Assembly: GCA_018340805.1 (NCBI GenBank)
Contig: JACMZG010001913.1
Location: 26,726,099 to 26,790,098 of the forward strand
Length of the DNA stretch: 64,000 bases
Reading direction: 5' to 3'
Source of the DNA: Microvelia longipes
Lineage: Eukaryota; Arthropoda; Insecta; Hemiptera; Veliidae
This document shows positions 22,694 to 33,750 of this stretch, piece after piece. The notes beneath the pieces were generated by a model. The model worked only from the letters and a program-made list of their open reading frames with translations, ran no database searches and was not told where the DNA came from. A program made the translations under genes and the position numbers. Positions within the stretch are counted from its first letter, which is position 1, and each line of letters begins with the position of its first letter.

Positions 22694-24022
22694 TTAATCT
22701 TGTGAAGGATCTCTATCTCTAGTATGACTTCTCTCAGCCTCTCTACTCCTCTCTCTATCTCTAGACCTTTCTCTACTTCTATCCCTAGACCTATCTCTAC
22801 TTCTATCACGAGATCTATCTCGGTCAGATTTCTTAGATTTCTTCTTCTTATGACTCCTATGAGGGGAACGTGACCTAGATCTGTGTTTCCTGCGTCGGTC
22901 AGCAGAGCGTGAGCGAGACCTGTGTCTGCGGGATCGGTCCTTATGTCTGTCATAGTCTCGATCGCGGTCCCTTTCCCGTGGCTTATCCACAGGTTCTTGT
23001 TTGATCACTACTCCTTCTGGAAGACCTCCTTCAGGGTTGTCAGGAGGCATCCATCCCATATTAGGTGGTCTATCATATTGTTGTTGATAGTAAGGATCAG
23101 GCATATCGGGTTGATAGAATTCTGGCTGAGGTTGGTAATTACTGTAGCCTACAGGAGGAATAGACGGATCAAACGATGGAATAGGATTATTCATTTCATA
23201 ACCAGATTTCCTTCCGTAATCCCTCTTATCAGCAGTTAAAACTTGAATTGCATTTTCTTCTTCAGCTAATTCCTCTCTTCTATTGGGCACACCTGAAGCA
23301 CCAATAACTTCAATAACACCGGCATTCCTGGCGGGGACCTGAGGATTGACTTTGCGTACTATAGCTGGCACAGGACCGTGTTTCACTCCCTCGGCAGTGA
23401 ACACAGTGGTGGGAGTGCGAGTCATACCAAGGCCGCCAAGCCCCACACCACTCTCTCGCACCCTCATAGCTTTTTGGCGTTCACAATAAGCTCTCCATGT
23501 TTCCTCGTTAAACCCATAGTTAAAGTAATCAGTGATATCTGAACCAGGCTTCCTCCAGGGCTTGTCCTCAAGAGCATCGATGCTGTACTCATGGACAGGA
23601 ACACCATTGATGGAACCTAATGATTCAAAATCCTCAATAGAAAACTTGCCGGCAGCCAATCTCTGCTGTTTTTCTATACCCGTGCTAATGATAGTATTTC
23701 TCTTTATGTTCAAGTTACCATATTGAGGCGCCGCCTTGATGTCTCCTATGGTGACCTGCACGTTATCGTCCGAGTCGTCGCTATCATCGTCCTCGCCTTC
23801 TTCGAGTTCCTCCCCAGGGGGCCGCAGCGTGTCCCCGGGTACGTCTCCCTCGAACCCTTCCTCCTTCTCCTCACCACCTTCTTCTTCTCGATCCTCTATC
23901 TGATCTTGAGGTGCTTCCGCCTCCGGCAGCTCGGGTGGCGGCGGATTGACGCCGTTTGGCTGCTCCCCTTCATTAGAGTCCCCGTACAACCACTGATCTT
24001 CGTTTAACAGATCCTCTACCAT
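22694..24022 (-). CDS. Fip1: Pre-mRNA 3'-end processing factor FIP1 (442 aa, intronless)
   Basis: FIP1 is a subunit of the cleavage and polyadenylation specificity factor. It binds U-rich RNA and tethers poly(A) polymerase in the nucleus. The protein begins with an acidic region containing EDQWLYGD (residues 8-15), then a long Glu/Asp stretch to about residue 88. NVQVTIGDIKAAPQYGNLNI (87-106) matches the conserved entry into the FIP1 domain. The core, about 126-187, contains SINGVPVHEY, DKPWRKPGSDITDYFNYGFN and ETWRAYCERQK, the family signature. A second conserved patch (GVIEVIG, ENAIQVL) lies at 235-262. A Pro/Tyr-rich part follows at 280-330. The C-terminus (about 347-442) is a run of RD and RS dipeptides with a KKKKSKK cluster, as in animal FIP1L1. 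The ATG at 24022 fits the family N-terminus. No intron is needed across the coding region, which is unusual here. The stop is TGA at 22694-22696. Confidence 0.96.
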   Translation of the reverse strand: MVEDLLNEDQWLYGDSNEGEQPNGVNPPPPELPEAEAPQDQIEDREEEGGEEKEEGFEGDVPGDTLRPPGEELEEGEDDDSDDSDDNVQVTIGDIKAAPQYGNLNIKRNTIISTGIEKQQRLAAGKFSIEDFESLGSINGVPVHEYSIDALEDKPWRKPGSDITDYFNYGFNEETWRAYCERQKAMRVRESGVGLGGLGMTRTPTTVFTAEGVKHGPVPAIVRKVNPQVPARNAGVIEVIGASGVPNRREELAEEENAIQVLTADKRDYGRKSGYEMNNPIPSFDPSIPPVGYSNYQPQPEFYQPDMPDPYYQQQYDRPPNMGWMPPDNPEGGLPEGVVIKQEPVDKPRERDRDRDYDRHKDRSRRHRSRSRSADRRRKHRSRSRSPHRSHKKKKSKKSDRDRSRDRSRDRSRDRSRERSRDRERSREAERSHTRDRDPSQD

Positions 24023-24300
24023 AATTAAAACGAATTAAACCAAAACTATGACCAATATTTACAACATATTAACAATTAAATACAGTAAAAATACAAATCT
24101 CAAATATAAAACAGCAATCAACACAGAATTGACAAGACCACAAGCGGAGCACAACAATGCTTCTTGTTTTTCCTGATTAGTAACCTTCTTCTTCTTTATG
24201 ACTGAGTAACTTTTGATCGAAAAGTTCCAAAAGCGAACTTACTTAGTAATTAACAATGAGATCTACAACTATGTATATAAATTAAGTGTAATAAAGGAGT

Positions 24301-24333
<33 letters not shown>

Positions 24334-25091
24334 ATCCATTATTAGATTTCATTCGAAATATTAATTTTGTCAATAATTTTTCATTTTTTTTTTCTTATAT
24401 TTTTTTCTTTTTGTAGTGATCAAAGAATTCATTTATAGAGTAGAATGCTTTACTTTGTAAAATTTCTTTAATTTCTTTTTTGAATTCTGCAAATTCTTTA
24501 TTTGTGATGTTCTATGGCAGGGTGTTGTACAACGTTACTCCTAGCTTGTTTTGGCCTACATTTGCTTTGTTCGTTCTGGTTTTCGGTATCCTTAGCTTAC
24601 CCTTATTCCTAGTGTAGTGGTCGTGTATGTCAGCATTCAATTAGATCATTGAATTTAGCTAACTTGTCCTAAATTTTATTTGATTAAAATAAACTAAACT
24701 GACGAAACTCTGAAGTTAGCCCTAGAGAGCCTATATAAAGACTTAAATAGGCACTTTAACCCTAACCGGAGGGAGGTTGTGACAATTCAAAACTGATCAC
24801 TAGCGGCTTTGTAAAAAGGTAAAATAATATTGGATTGAAAATATTAAATATGTATCTTTCTAGCCGCCGTAACATAAGTTATTATATAGTTCTTTTTAAA
24901 TGAAGAATAAAGTAAAATTTAATTATTCTTGTGAACTTGGCAAACAATAAAAAACTGAGTGTCAACAGTTGCGCTGTAGCAGGTGAGAAATCAGCTTTGT
25001 TTACGAGTTGGTTACCAGAGTGCAGGTTTTGTTTGTTTCCAAATATTTCAGCAAATTTATATTTTGTAATTGTGTTTATTTTTATTTCAAA
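24023..25091. promoter_or_regulatory. Head-to-head intergenic region between Fip1 and Tbcd, likely bidirectional promoter
   Basis: The two start codons diverge and are separated by 1,069 bp with no other coding signal. The segment holds a short pentanucleotide array (GATAA repeats, 24304-24333) and otherwise unique AT-rich DNA. I see no convincing TATA box placed for either gene, as expected for housekeeping promoters. Sharing of control elements is inferred from the arrangement only. Untranslated exons could lie here. Confidence 0.5.
24304..24333. repeat. (GATAA)n short tandem repeat
   Basis: About six uninterrupted copies of a five-base unit sit in the Fip1/Tbcd intergenic region. Each unit contains a GATA core, so it could be bound by GATA factors, but it may simply be a microsatellite. 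Confidence 0.85.
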
Positions 25092-28000
25092 ATGGATAAT
25101 ATGGAAGAATCGGAAAATCTTGATATGGAGCCGATAGGATTAGGGTGCTCACTGGAAAAATTCACCGAACTGGACGAAGTTATCCAACTGATGAAAAACA
25201 TAAGGAACTACGATGATAAGAACAAATACGAAAAGGAGTATGAGAGATTCAGGTACGTTATCAATCTGTACAAGGAACAGCCTCATCTCATACACCCTTA
25301 TCTCTCTGACTTATTGACTATTATCATAGATCACGTTAAAAACGAACAACTGTCCACTAACGTGAAGCATGAGGCCTTTAAGTACATGTTTCTGGTCACT
25401 AACGTAGCTGGCTATAAGATCGTGGTACAGTACCTCCCTCACAGTGCTGCTGACCTCGAACCAGTCTTGCAAATGTTAGAGAAACAAGATAAGAAAGATA
25501 CGTCGACTTGGGAGACACGCTACTGTCTTATCCTTTGGCTATCTATTATAGTGAAAATCCCTTTCCACCTATCTAGATTAGATTATGCTGAAGGGCCTGA
25601 TCACAAGACTATAAGCGAACGTATAATTAGTATTTGTAAACAGTACTTAATTCTTAGAGACAGTTGTCGCAGTGCTACAGCAATACTATGTGCTCATTTC
25701 TTTACTCGTTCCGATATTAAAGATTTACATTTGAAATCATTCTTGGATTGGGGCTGTGAAACGATAAAAAATAAAAGTCCTGACGTAGATAATATAGGTA
25801 TTTTAGGAGCAATTGCTTCCATATTGAAATTAGGCAAAAGAGAAGATGTTCTACCTTTTACTTATGACTTAATAAAAAAAATATTAAGTATAGACTGGAA
25901 GAAAGAACCGTTCAGACTGTCTAGGAAATTTACAATCAAAGTCATTCAAAGGACAGGTTTGACCTTCTTGAAACCAAGAGTTCTAAGTTGGAGATATGAG
26001 AGAGGGTGTCGGTCGATAACAGAGAATTTAGCTAAAATTACTGCAGTTGGTAATTTTAAAGATGATATAAATGCAGAGGTTAATGAGGATGAAGATGGTG
26101 GAATCGACGTTCCTGAAGAAATAGAAGAAATTATTGAAGAGTTGATTGAAGCTCTTAAGGATGCAGATTTAACAGTCAGGTGGTGTGGGGCTAAAGGTGT
26201 AGGGCGCATAGCGGGCAGATTGGACAAGCTTCTAGCAGATGAAGTTGTCGGGTCAGTTTTAGAATTATTATCTCCCAGTCAGAGTGAGAATGCTTGGCAC
26301 GGGGGCTGTCTTGCCCTGGCAGAGCTGAGTAAGAGGGGCTTACTGCTTCCCTCCCGCTTACCTGAAGTTATGCCGTTACTTAAAAGAGCTTTAACTTACG
26401 ATGAACCCCGTGGATTTTCATCAGTAGGAGCTATCGTAAGAGATGCCGCTTGTTATGTAGCATGGGCTTTTGCGAGAGCTTACGAAACATCAATATTTAA
26501 ACCTTATGTGAATGATTTAGCTAATTCTCTTGTGATTATTGCTTGTTTTGATCGTGAAATTAATATAAGACGAGCTGCTTCTGCTGCTTTTCAAGAGCAT
26601 ATTGGTCGGCAGGGTAGTTTTCCTCACGGTATCGAAATATTAACGACTGCTGACTACTTCACAGTAGCTGTGAGACAGAATTCCTACTTAAATATCAGTG
26701 TTTTTATCGCTCAGTTTAAAGAATATTCAACTTGTCTAATAGATCACCTAATTGAAAGAAAAATAGAACACTGGGATGTTGCTGTCAGAGAATTATCATC
26801 AAAAGCTCTTCATAATCTGACAAAACAATCTCCTGAGTACATGTGGGAAATAGTTCTTCCAACTCTCATACAAAAAACATCTTCTATCGATGTTAATGCT
26901 CGACACGGTTCTGTGCTATCGATAGGTGAAATTGTTTATGCATTATCATTACTTGAAATAACTTTAGATAAAACTATAGAAGAATCTATTAGGGATTTAG
27001 TCAAAACTTTTAAAGAGCGCCATCAATTTCGAGGAATGAATGGTGAACTTATGAAAAGTGCCTGCTGCCATTTAGTTTACATGTGTTCCTTATCAAAGTT
27101 AAATTTTAGTGGTTTGCCTGTTATTGGCGTGTGGCAGGAACTACTCGATGAATGTTTGTGTCATGAAGTCTCAGCTCTGAGGAATAAAGCATCGCAAGCT
27201 CTATCTGCTATGGCTGAAACATATTATGAAAGCGATAAAGAAATTTCTATGGCTTTGATTAAAAGATATACTGATAAATTAGACGCAAAAGAAGAATTAG
27301 TTAGATTGGGTCATACATTAGCTTTAGGGTCATTACCATCAAGTATTTTAAAGGATTCAGCTGATATAATTGTTCAAGGGTTGATAAGTTGCTCTAAAAT
27401 CACTCCAGAAACAGAGAAGTGGGTGGAAAGCAGAAAAGAAGCTATAAAAGCTTTGACATCCATTGCTGAGACCTTGGGCTTTGAGGAATCTGGTTGCAAG
27501 AGACACATTGAGAGTATTATAGAGTGTTTAATTAAAGGTTTACAAGATTATACTTTGGATGATCGAGGTGACACAGGGGCTTGGGTGCGAGAAGCTTCAT
27601 TGTCAGCTTTGAAAATAATATTAACTGGAGGTGCAACAGACGTTACAGAAGATCAAGTTGTTCGAGTTCTCTGCTTAATTTCCGGACAAGCCGTCCAAAG
27701 GATTGACCGCACTCGTTTCCTCGCTACCAGAGTGTTTTCATCTTTACTCCATTCTCATCTTCCATTCATTCCAGAAAAAGATAAATTATTAGAGATATTT
27801 CCTGAAGAAAATATTCTGCCGGAAAGCTGGATGACTTCTTATGAAATGTTGGATAAGTTTGTTTTATTATTATCTCTACCTGTTTACAGTTATCATATAC
27901 TAGAAGGCTTTATTATCTCTATTGGGGGCCTCACTGAAAGTTTAGTAAAAAACTCAAGTAAATCTTTCTTCTCTTGGTTATCATTCCAAGAAATAAATGA

Positions 28001-28520
28001 GCAAGAAAGAATATCTCATTTAATAATTGAAATTTTTGAGAAAAATATCTCCGATGAACGTATCATTCAACCAATGGCTAATTTTCTTGAATTGTTACTG
28101 TCAAATGGTTGTATTTTAAAATTATTAAAATCGGACTCTAAATTCCCTTCTGAAATATTGAGGTTAGTTAAAGCTAGTTATTCAAATTCAACAATGAAAT
28201 TTAAATTGTTTGGTTCCATTAATATTTATTGTCAGTTAGTTCAAGTTGAAGGTTCTATATCAAAACAAGCTATTTCAAGGCTGATGGTATTACTTTGTCA
28301 TAAGTTAGGCTGGGTCCGCCGAGCCACCGCATCAGCTCTGTACGAATCTTTACTTATTTACGGTGATATTATTTCTTCCGATGAGAAAATAGAAGAAGCT
28401 CAAAATTTACTCTCTGAAACGGACTGGGCCATCACATCTGTTCCGGAGTTGAGGCCTATTAGGAATCAGATTGCTTTAACTTTGGGAGTCCAGCCCCCTG
28501 TACTTGTTAACAAAGGTTAA
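25092..28520 (+). CDS. Tbcd: Tubulin-folding cofactor D (1142 aa, intronless)
   Basis: TBCD is the HEAT-repeat chaperone that takes beta-tubulin from the folding pathway and, with cofactors C and E and Arl2, assembles and disassembles the alpha/beta-tubulin dimer in the cytosol. The reading frame is open further upstream, to 25008, but those 28 residues begin at a TTG and are not TBCD-like. The ATG at 25092 (MDNMEESENLD) is the sensible start. Diagnostic conserved blocks are GVGRIAGRLDKLLADEVVGS, AWHGGCLALAELSKRGLLLP, SRLPEVMPLLKRALTYDEPR and VRDAACYVAWAFARAY (about residues 360-465). A typical C-terminus follows, with WVRRATASALYESLL and TDWAITSVPELRPIRNQI. The length is close to vertebrate TBCD (about 1190). 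The whole ORF is uninterrupted and shows no frameshift. Animal TBCD genes are usually split, so a retro-derived gene or intron loss is possible. Confidence 0.97.
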   Translation: MDNMEESENLDMEPIGLGCSLEKFTELDEVIQLMKNIRNYDDKNKYEKEYERFRYVINLYKEQPHLIHPYLSDLLTIIIDHVKNEQLSTNVKHEAFKYMFLVTNVAGYKIVVQYLPHSAADLEPVLQMLEKQDKKDTSTWETRYCLILWLSIIVKIPFHLSRLDYAEGPDHKTISERIISICKQYLILRDSCRSATAILCAHFFTRSDIKDLHLKSFLDWGCETIKNKSPDVDNIGILGAIASILKLGKREDVLPFTYDLIKKILSIDWKKEPFRLSRKFTIKVIQRTGLTFLKPRVLSWRYERGCRSITENLAKITAVGNFKDDINAEVNEDEDGGIDVPEEIEEIIEELIEALKDADLTVRWCGAKGVGRIAGRLDKLLADEVVGSVLELLSPSQSENAWHGGCLALAELSKRGLLLPSRLPEVMPLLKRALTYDEPRGFSSVGAIVRDAACYVAWAFARAYETSIFKPYVNDLANSLVIIACFDREINIRRAASAAFQEHIGRQGSFPHGIEILTTADYFTVAVRQNSYLNISVFIAQFKEYSTCLIDHLIERKIEHWDVAVRELSSKALHNLTKQSPEYMWEIVLPTLIQKTSSIDVNARHGSVLSIGEIVYALSLLEITLDKTIEESIRDLVKTFKERHQFRGMNGELMKSACCHLVYMCSLSKLNFSGLPVIGVWQELLDECLCHEVSALRNKASQALSAMAETYYESDKEISMALIKRYTDKLDAKEELVRLGHTLALGSLPSSILKDSADIIVQGLISCSKITPETEKWVESRKEAIKALTSIAETLGFEESGCKRHIESIIECLIKGLQDYTLDDRGDTGAWVREASLSALKIILTGGATDVTEDQVVRVLCLISGQAVQRIDRTRFLATRVFSSLLHSHLPFIPEKDKLLEIFPEENILPESWMTSYEMLDKFVLLLSLPVYSYHILEGFIISIGGLTESLVKNSSKSFFSWLSFQEINEQERISHLIIEIFEKNISDERIIQPMANFLELLLSNGCILKLLKSDSKFPSEILRLVKASYSNSTMKFKLFGSINIYCQLVQVEGSISKQAISRLMVLLCHKLGWVRRATASALYESLLIYGDIISSDEKIEEAQNLLSETDWAITSVPELRPIRNQIALTLGVQPPVLVNKG

Positions 28521-29488
28521 ATTTTATTATTTCTAACCATTATGTAATTTTACTAACTTGGTTTATTTCTAACCATATGTGAATCAATTCTAATATCTTT
28601 TGGCTAAATGACAATACCTTAAAAACTCAATTTTAGATTATTAAATTTGGCCTAAAGTAAAATTTAAAATTGTGTCTATTATTCGTGGAGATTTGATGAA
28701 ATTGAAAGTATATGGTGTCCAAAATCAATTGTCATATGTCTCTGGATCTGAAATGCCCAGGTTATCAGTGTGTACGAAGAGATACCATCAACTACTGCTT
28801 GTTTTTATTAAAAAGACACATATCACTGAGAACTGCACTTAGTACTATAGCCTCAGGCACCTTGTGTACTTCTTTATTGACCTGATGCTATGAAGTCCTA
28901 AAATGAAAGTGGATTAATTTTATTATTTAAATATTTGGCTAAAGCTGATGTTATAAATTTAAATGATTAAGTGCCTTCAATAATTTTATTTACTGATCTT
29001 GGCCTTATTAATCGGGTAACGATCCTATTGGTCCACAGTCTTGAATTTTGTTTGATAACCGATAGAAGTGTTTCCCTAACAGGGGTTTTACGTCTTTGAT
29101 AAGGCCTACTTGAAACTATGTAGTTATTAAAGGCAAGTTAATTTAAGCTGTTAATGCATAATGACTCATAATTGCGATGGAATTAAAATAGAAATGATAT
29201 GATATTAATAATTGAAGTTTTGAATAAATTGACATGAGAGCTGCCTAGTGCTTAAGATAAGGTTCTGTTCAGTTAACAGTTTACCAGAAATCAGAAAAGG
29301 AAACATTTGTATTGGTTAGTTCATTCTGGTCCATTCAAGAGGTCAGGTTAGATTGAACCAAGAGAAATCCTTCTATCTCTGATATTTAACCATATATCAA
29401 CTGATCAATACCAAATCTAATATCACAGATTAAATTTATAGTACGACACACGGCTAAAATTAATTGACAGCGTGGGAAAATAGTTTGA

Positions 29489-29568
29489 GGAACTAATAAG
29501 GTTGGCCTGATTTGAAATTGTGGGCGTGGTTTTATATCTAGGGCTAACCTCATTGGCTCCCTCGCATT
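29489..29568. mobile_element. 80-bp dispersed repeat (copy 2)
   Basis: GAACTAATAAGGTTGGCC, GAAATTGTGGGCGTGG and GGCTAACCTCATTGGCTCCC match the copy at 21621, with the left terminal repeat decayed. Confidence 0.8.
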
Positions 29569-30234
29569 GACTGACCAACAACCACGCTGTTGACTGATTT
29601 TAGCCATGTGCCTTACTATTGTAATAATTAATTACTACTTGACTTTGTTGTTTGAATGAATTGACTAACTAAGTCTTAGTTATATCAAATGCTCCAAAAT
29701 AATGCTATTGGCTTCTGGACCAATTCTAAGATAGAGAACCACTAGTATCATCTCATTTAGTATTTTCTCATCTTTTTAAAAGTCTGGATTTACTATTTCG
29801 ACTAAGTAAATCATAAAGAGGTGTAACATTGATCTGATCTTTGCCTTTATTAACAGACTGTTTTTTATAACTTGTTAAAATTTTGTTAATTTTTTGATAA
29901 AATATAATATAAGGTGGAAATTTGAATAAATAATTTGATGAGAATCATTGATAAAGAATTGAATGTGTATAATATCTTGAAATGACAACTCATGTACTAA
30001 ATTAATCATCTACAAAATTTTCTTGATGGGCTGTTGAAGTTGTATTCAGAAACTACGGAAAGAAAAATAAACAATACTGGGCAGGAAATTATTGCCATTA
30101 TTATAAAAGTTTTGATTTATTGACAATCTAAAAATAAAAATTGGGTAGAGGGCACCTCAGAACTTTTCATCATTTTATTGGATTCGCTATGTTCATCCTC
30201 AATACTTTAGAACTCGCTTCGCTTGTACTCAGAA

Positions 30235-30318
30235 CAGTGGCGTAGCTAGGGGAGGCTGAGAGGGCTTCAGCCCCCCCGAAATTTTTACTTAACTTAAACC
30301 CGCAAAAAATTATGTATA

Positions 30319-30371
<53 letters not shown>

Positions 30372-30428
30372 CATATACAATTTTTAACATTCAGCCCCTC
30401 CCGAAATTAAATCCTGGCTACGCCACTA
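30235..30428. mobile_element. hAT-like MITE with internal TA microsatellite
   Basis: Left end CAGTGGCGTAGCTAGGGG and right end CCTGGCTACGCCACT are the widespread animal CAGTGGCGTAGC-type terminal repeats. Inner CAGCCCCCCCGAAATT and CAGCCCCTCCCGAAATT are direct, not inverted, so the middle is not a simple hairpin. A TA tract fills 30311-30368. No clear 8-bp duplication remains. It interrupts a degenerate 5S-family copy (30142-30470). Confidence 0.8.
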
Positions 30429-30785
30429 AAGTTTGCCAAATTTATACTGCAATTCATAAGGTTCACCTTAGGAAAAGTAAAAAACGCTACATGGCTGTAA
30501 AGAGGGTTTATTGTTTATAATAATTGTTTATGTTTGCACTGGGGGAGTAAAAAATCTTTTTAGAGGTGAAAGCTGAGTGAACAAAAGCTTTTAACTCTTG
30601 AGTTTAAGCCAAGGAATATGTGAATTTAACTTCCCAGCCATGATGAGATGATAAGGGAAAGAAAATAATGAAATTTTACTCATACATGATTTTACCTTTA
30701 GAAATAAACTAATTAATCTTGTATTTATATTTTCATACATTTTTATTGTAATCTTCTTTCCAAAAATCATATTTTGATTCTCGAT

Positions 30786-30937
30786 AAATTTGAGATTTTG
30801 CACGCATGTAGCCATGTATAAGACTGACATATGTGCTAAGTTTCATTTCATTATCCAAGTCTGAAGTAGGGAGGATGAGCGTCGTCAATACAATGTTATG
30901 AGAAAAAGTTCTGAGGTACTCAGTACACGATTTTTTG
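30786..30937 (+). repeat. 5S-family dispersed repeat, deleted plus-strand copy
   Basis: GCACGCATGTAGCCATGTAT and TAAGTTTCATTTCATTATCC are joined directly to AGGGAGGATGAGCG and GTTCTGAGGTACTCAGTAC, landmarks that are several hundred bases apart in long copies. Confidence 0.7.
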
Positions 30938-32198
30938 ACTTCATTGAAATTTTTTGTCCAGTCCTTTTGGGATTAAATATTGCTTCTTTACTCCCAAAAA
31001 GCTTTTCATTAAAACTCACATTATATACTGCCTGGAGATTAAATGTATTATTGCCTCACTCCGTTCATCAATTTGCACATTGCAGCTGCAACAAGATGGA
31101 ACTACATCATGTGTGCATAATCTTCTACAAAAGAGACTATGGTTCGGCTAATTATTTCTGTCAAACTACAGTGTGTTGCTATTTTCATCATGGATAAAAA
31201 CTACATTTTTATTTTCTAATTTTAGTTGGTTCTATTTCTCCACTGTTTGATTGTCCACATATAGATTCAACTTTAACAAATTTAAATATATAGAACCTCT
31301 ATATTTTGAAACATTTTGTATGTCTGTGAATAAAGAAAGCATTGAATTTAAACCACAACTGCTTACCATCCACTTTAAAATTTAGGGTAGTTACAAATTA
31401 CAAACACTGAATTTTGTTGTTAATAAGGACCAAATTAAATGTTTAAAAAAAATCCAGGTTTAAATTAGTCTTATATCAGGCCACAAAGTAAAGTAAAAGT
31501 TAAACTCTATTTTCTATTTTAATTTTTTTTCCATGGCATAGCCTATAGCCACCATCTTACCTCGTAGTCCCAAATTTAGACACCAATAATTTTAAAAAAC
31601 GTTTTTTGAGTTGAAAATAAGACTAATTTACCCCTAGATTTTTTTTAAAATCATTAAGTATTATTGTAATTTATTTTCCAAATTAATTGCTGTATTTAAT
31701 TAATTAACTAGCTGTTATTTTGGGACGGACAAATAGTAAAATGCTTGGGTTTGTGGCAATGGTATATTTATTTGTGTTTATTTTTTATGTTCAGGCTTTC
31801 CATACATATTTCACAATAGTATGGTTTTAATTTTAAAGTTGAATCTACTGGGCAAAACAAAAAGAACCGACCTAGTAAGTTTCTTATATATGATAGATGT
31901 AAAAATTGCAGTTTGATAATTGGAGTATTAGCAGAAATAATTAGCTTTTTTTAAACTTTAGTTTACTCTGTCTTACACTGAGGTCCCTAGCTTCAAGACT
32001 ACATAATAATTTTATTAATATAATACTAATGCAAGAAATGTAAGGCTGTAAAGAAAATGTTTTGTACTCTTTTTATATAATTTATTTGTTGCTTAATTGA
32101 AATATATAAAACATACTTACTACTTTTTTATTATTATTATTTTTTTTAGAAAAATTGCACCTTTACATAAGTACGTAATTTTATGTAATTAAGTACAT

Positions 32199-32229
32199 AA
32201 GGCCTGATACTAATAATAGTATCAGGCCT
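32199..32229. repeat. Perfect short hairpin
   Basis: AGGCCTGATACTA and TAGTATCAGGCCT flank a four-base loop. Confidence 0.9.
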
Positions 32230-32778
32230 ATTGTGAATGAGGTTGTTAATTTGTAGTGTACTCTTCTTTCTTAACAGTTTGTATGCGTAGAGATATTATT
32301 AATAGGAGGATTAATTTAAGGCCAACTTACTGTCTGATTAATTATTTTTTTAAATAAACATTTTTTTATTCCTCACAAACAAATTGAGTACACATTACAT
32401 AAAATTCACTTTATTCCCTAAGATAAATATATATTATTTATATTCTATAGTAAACTAATCTATTTAAATTTAAAATATTTGAATAGGTAAGCGCCACCAA
32501 AAAAGCTAAATGCTTGTACCCGAGGGTGGTCGTTTTATAACCTATTATAGGTTATAAACAAGTTTTGAAAATTAATATACAATTATTGACATAGAGATAT
32601 ATTACTAGAATTTTGAAACATCGAAAAAGTAACCTGACCACATTCGATTGTTATTTTCATCAAATAAACAGAACAAAAAACAGTAGTAGAATGTTTAAAA
32701 TACAAATCACAACACAAACAATCTGCGGCAAGCCGAAAACAATTGATTAAATATAATCTTAACTTCCTCTTGGAGGAG

Positions 32779-32882
32779 GTTTCAATGAGGTTACACAGAG
32801 CCCCTGAGAGCCCCACTAAAAATGTTTCAGGCCTCTCAATGTATTAAGATAGGCTATGCCCCCTCTAGTATATATCTCTATG
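32779..32882. repeat. Short dispersed repeat, copy 1
   Basis: GTTTCAATGAGGTTAC, CAGAGCCCC, ATGTTTCAGGCCTCTCAATG and TATATCTCTATGA recur in the same order at 35492-35582. Confidence 0.8.
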
Positions 32883-32890
32883 ATTATTGA

Positions 32891-32992
32891 TGACTCTATC
32901 AGGGCCTCAACCACATCTATGGCTGGCCCAGATCCGAGATATGACTCTATCAGGGCCTCAACAATATCTATGACTTGCCCAGTTCTCGAGAT
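32891..32992. repeat. Tandem duplication, 51-bp unit
   Basis: TGACTCTATCAGGGCCTCAA begins both units (32891 and 32942). The second half (GGCTGGCCCAG / GACTTGCCCAG, GAGATATG) also matches. Confidence 0.9.
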
Positions 32993-33695
32993 ATGGTTCC
33001 AACAAGATCTTAACCGATTAAGATTTTTAAACTTCTTTAACAAGAAGTTAAAAAAGTTTCTTTTCTTTTCGACCTGGTGTGTCGTCAAAAAACGGAGCAT
33101 AACAACGCCTCAAGTTTCCTTTGCTGGGCGCAGTAAAACATATCCCGGGTTGTCACAAGATAACTCCCGGAAAAATTATCAGAATTTAGTCACTATAGTA
33201 TCAATTTATACTGAACTAAACATATGAGAGCAGTGTTCTCATCTCTGTCGAAAATAATTTTCGCCAAGGAGTATCACCACTGGGTGATTCCTCCTATCAA
33301 GACTGCCAAGTCACTTTACCAACATTAGCACTATGTCAAATACATTTATTGTAGACAATAATCAATAAAGTTAAAAAAAAAAAAAAAAAATAATCTTCTT
33401 ATTTAAAGATCGTACTGTTGATTTTAGTGAAATAAAATAAATTTTAAAATGTAAAATATAATAAAAAGATGTCACCCCTTTTCCCCTCTTCTCAAATTTT
33501 CTGTCCCTGTTATCTATGATGAAATGTATTTATTAATATATTTCATTTGATGCTGATAAATGATAAAATATAAATACTGTTATAATGTTTATTCATTATG
33601 CTTGTTTGCGCCTACGACGGTGTGTCGATTCCCTTATCTATTCTCTGTAATGTCTAGGCCTCTTGGTTCTGGACGCAGCGTCCCCTCGGTACAAA

Positions 33696-33750
33696 GAGAC
33701 TAATACTACAGTATTAGTCTTAGGTTAATACTATAGTATAAGTCTCTTTG
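33696..33750. repeat. Imperfect palindrome
   Basis: AAAGAGACTAATACTACAGT on the left and ACTATAGTATAAGTCTCTTT on the right pair with few mismatches. Confidence 0.75.

Noticed and set aside
22624..22953. 109-codon minus-strand frame overlapping the Fip1 end
   Set aside because: Shadow of the RD/RS-rich Fip1 C-terminus in another frame, rich in Ile/Glu/Arg repeats for that reason.
25008..25091. N-terminal extension of Tbcd from 25008
   Set aside because: Starts at TTG, and the 28 residues are hydrophobic and unlike TBCD. It is probably 5' UTR that happens to be open.
30898..31197. 99-codon plus-strand frame
   Set aside because: Begins inside the end of a 5S-family repeat copy and has no protein-like conservation.
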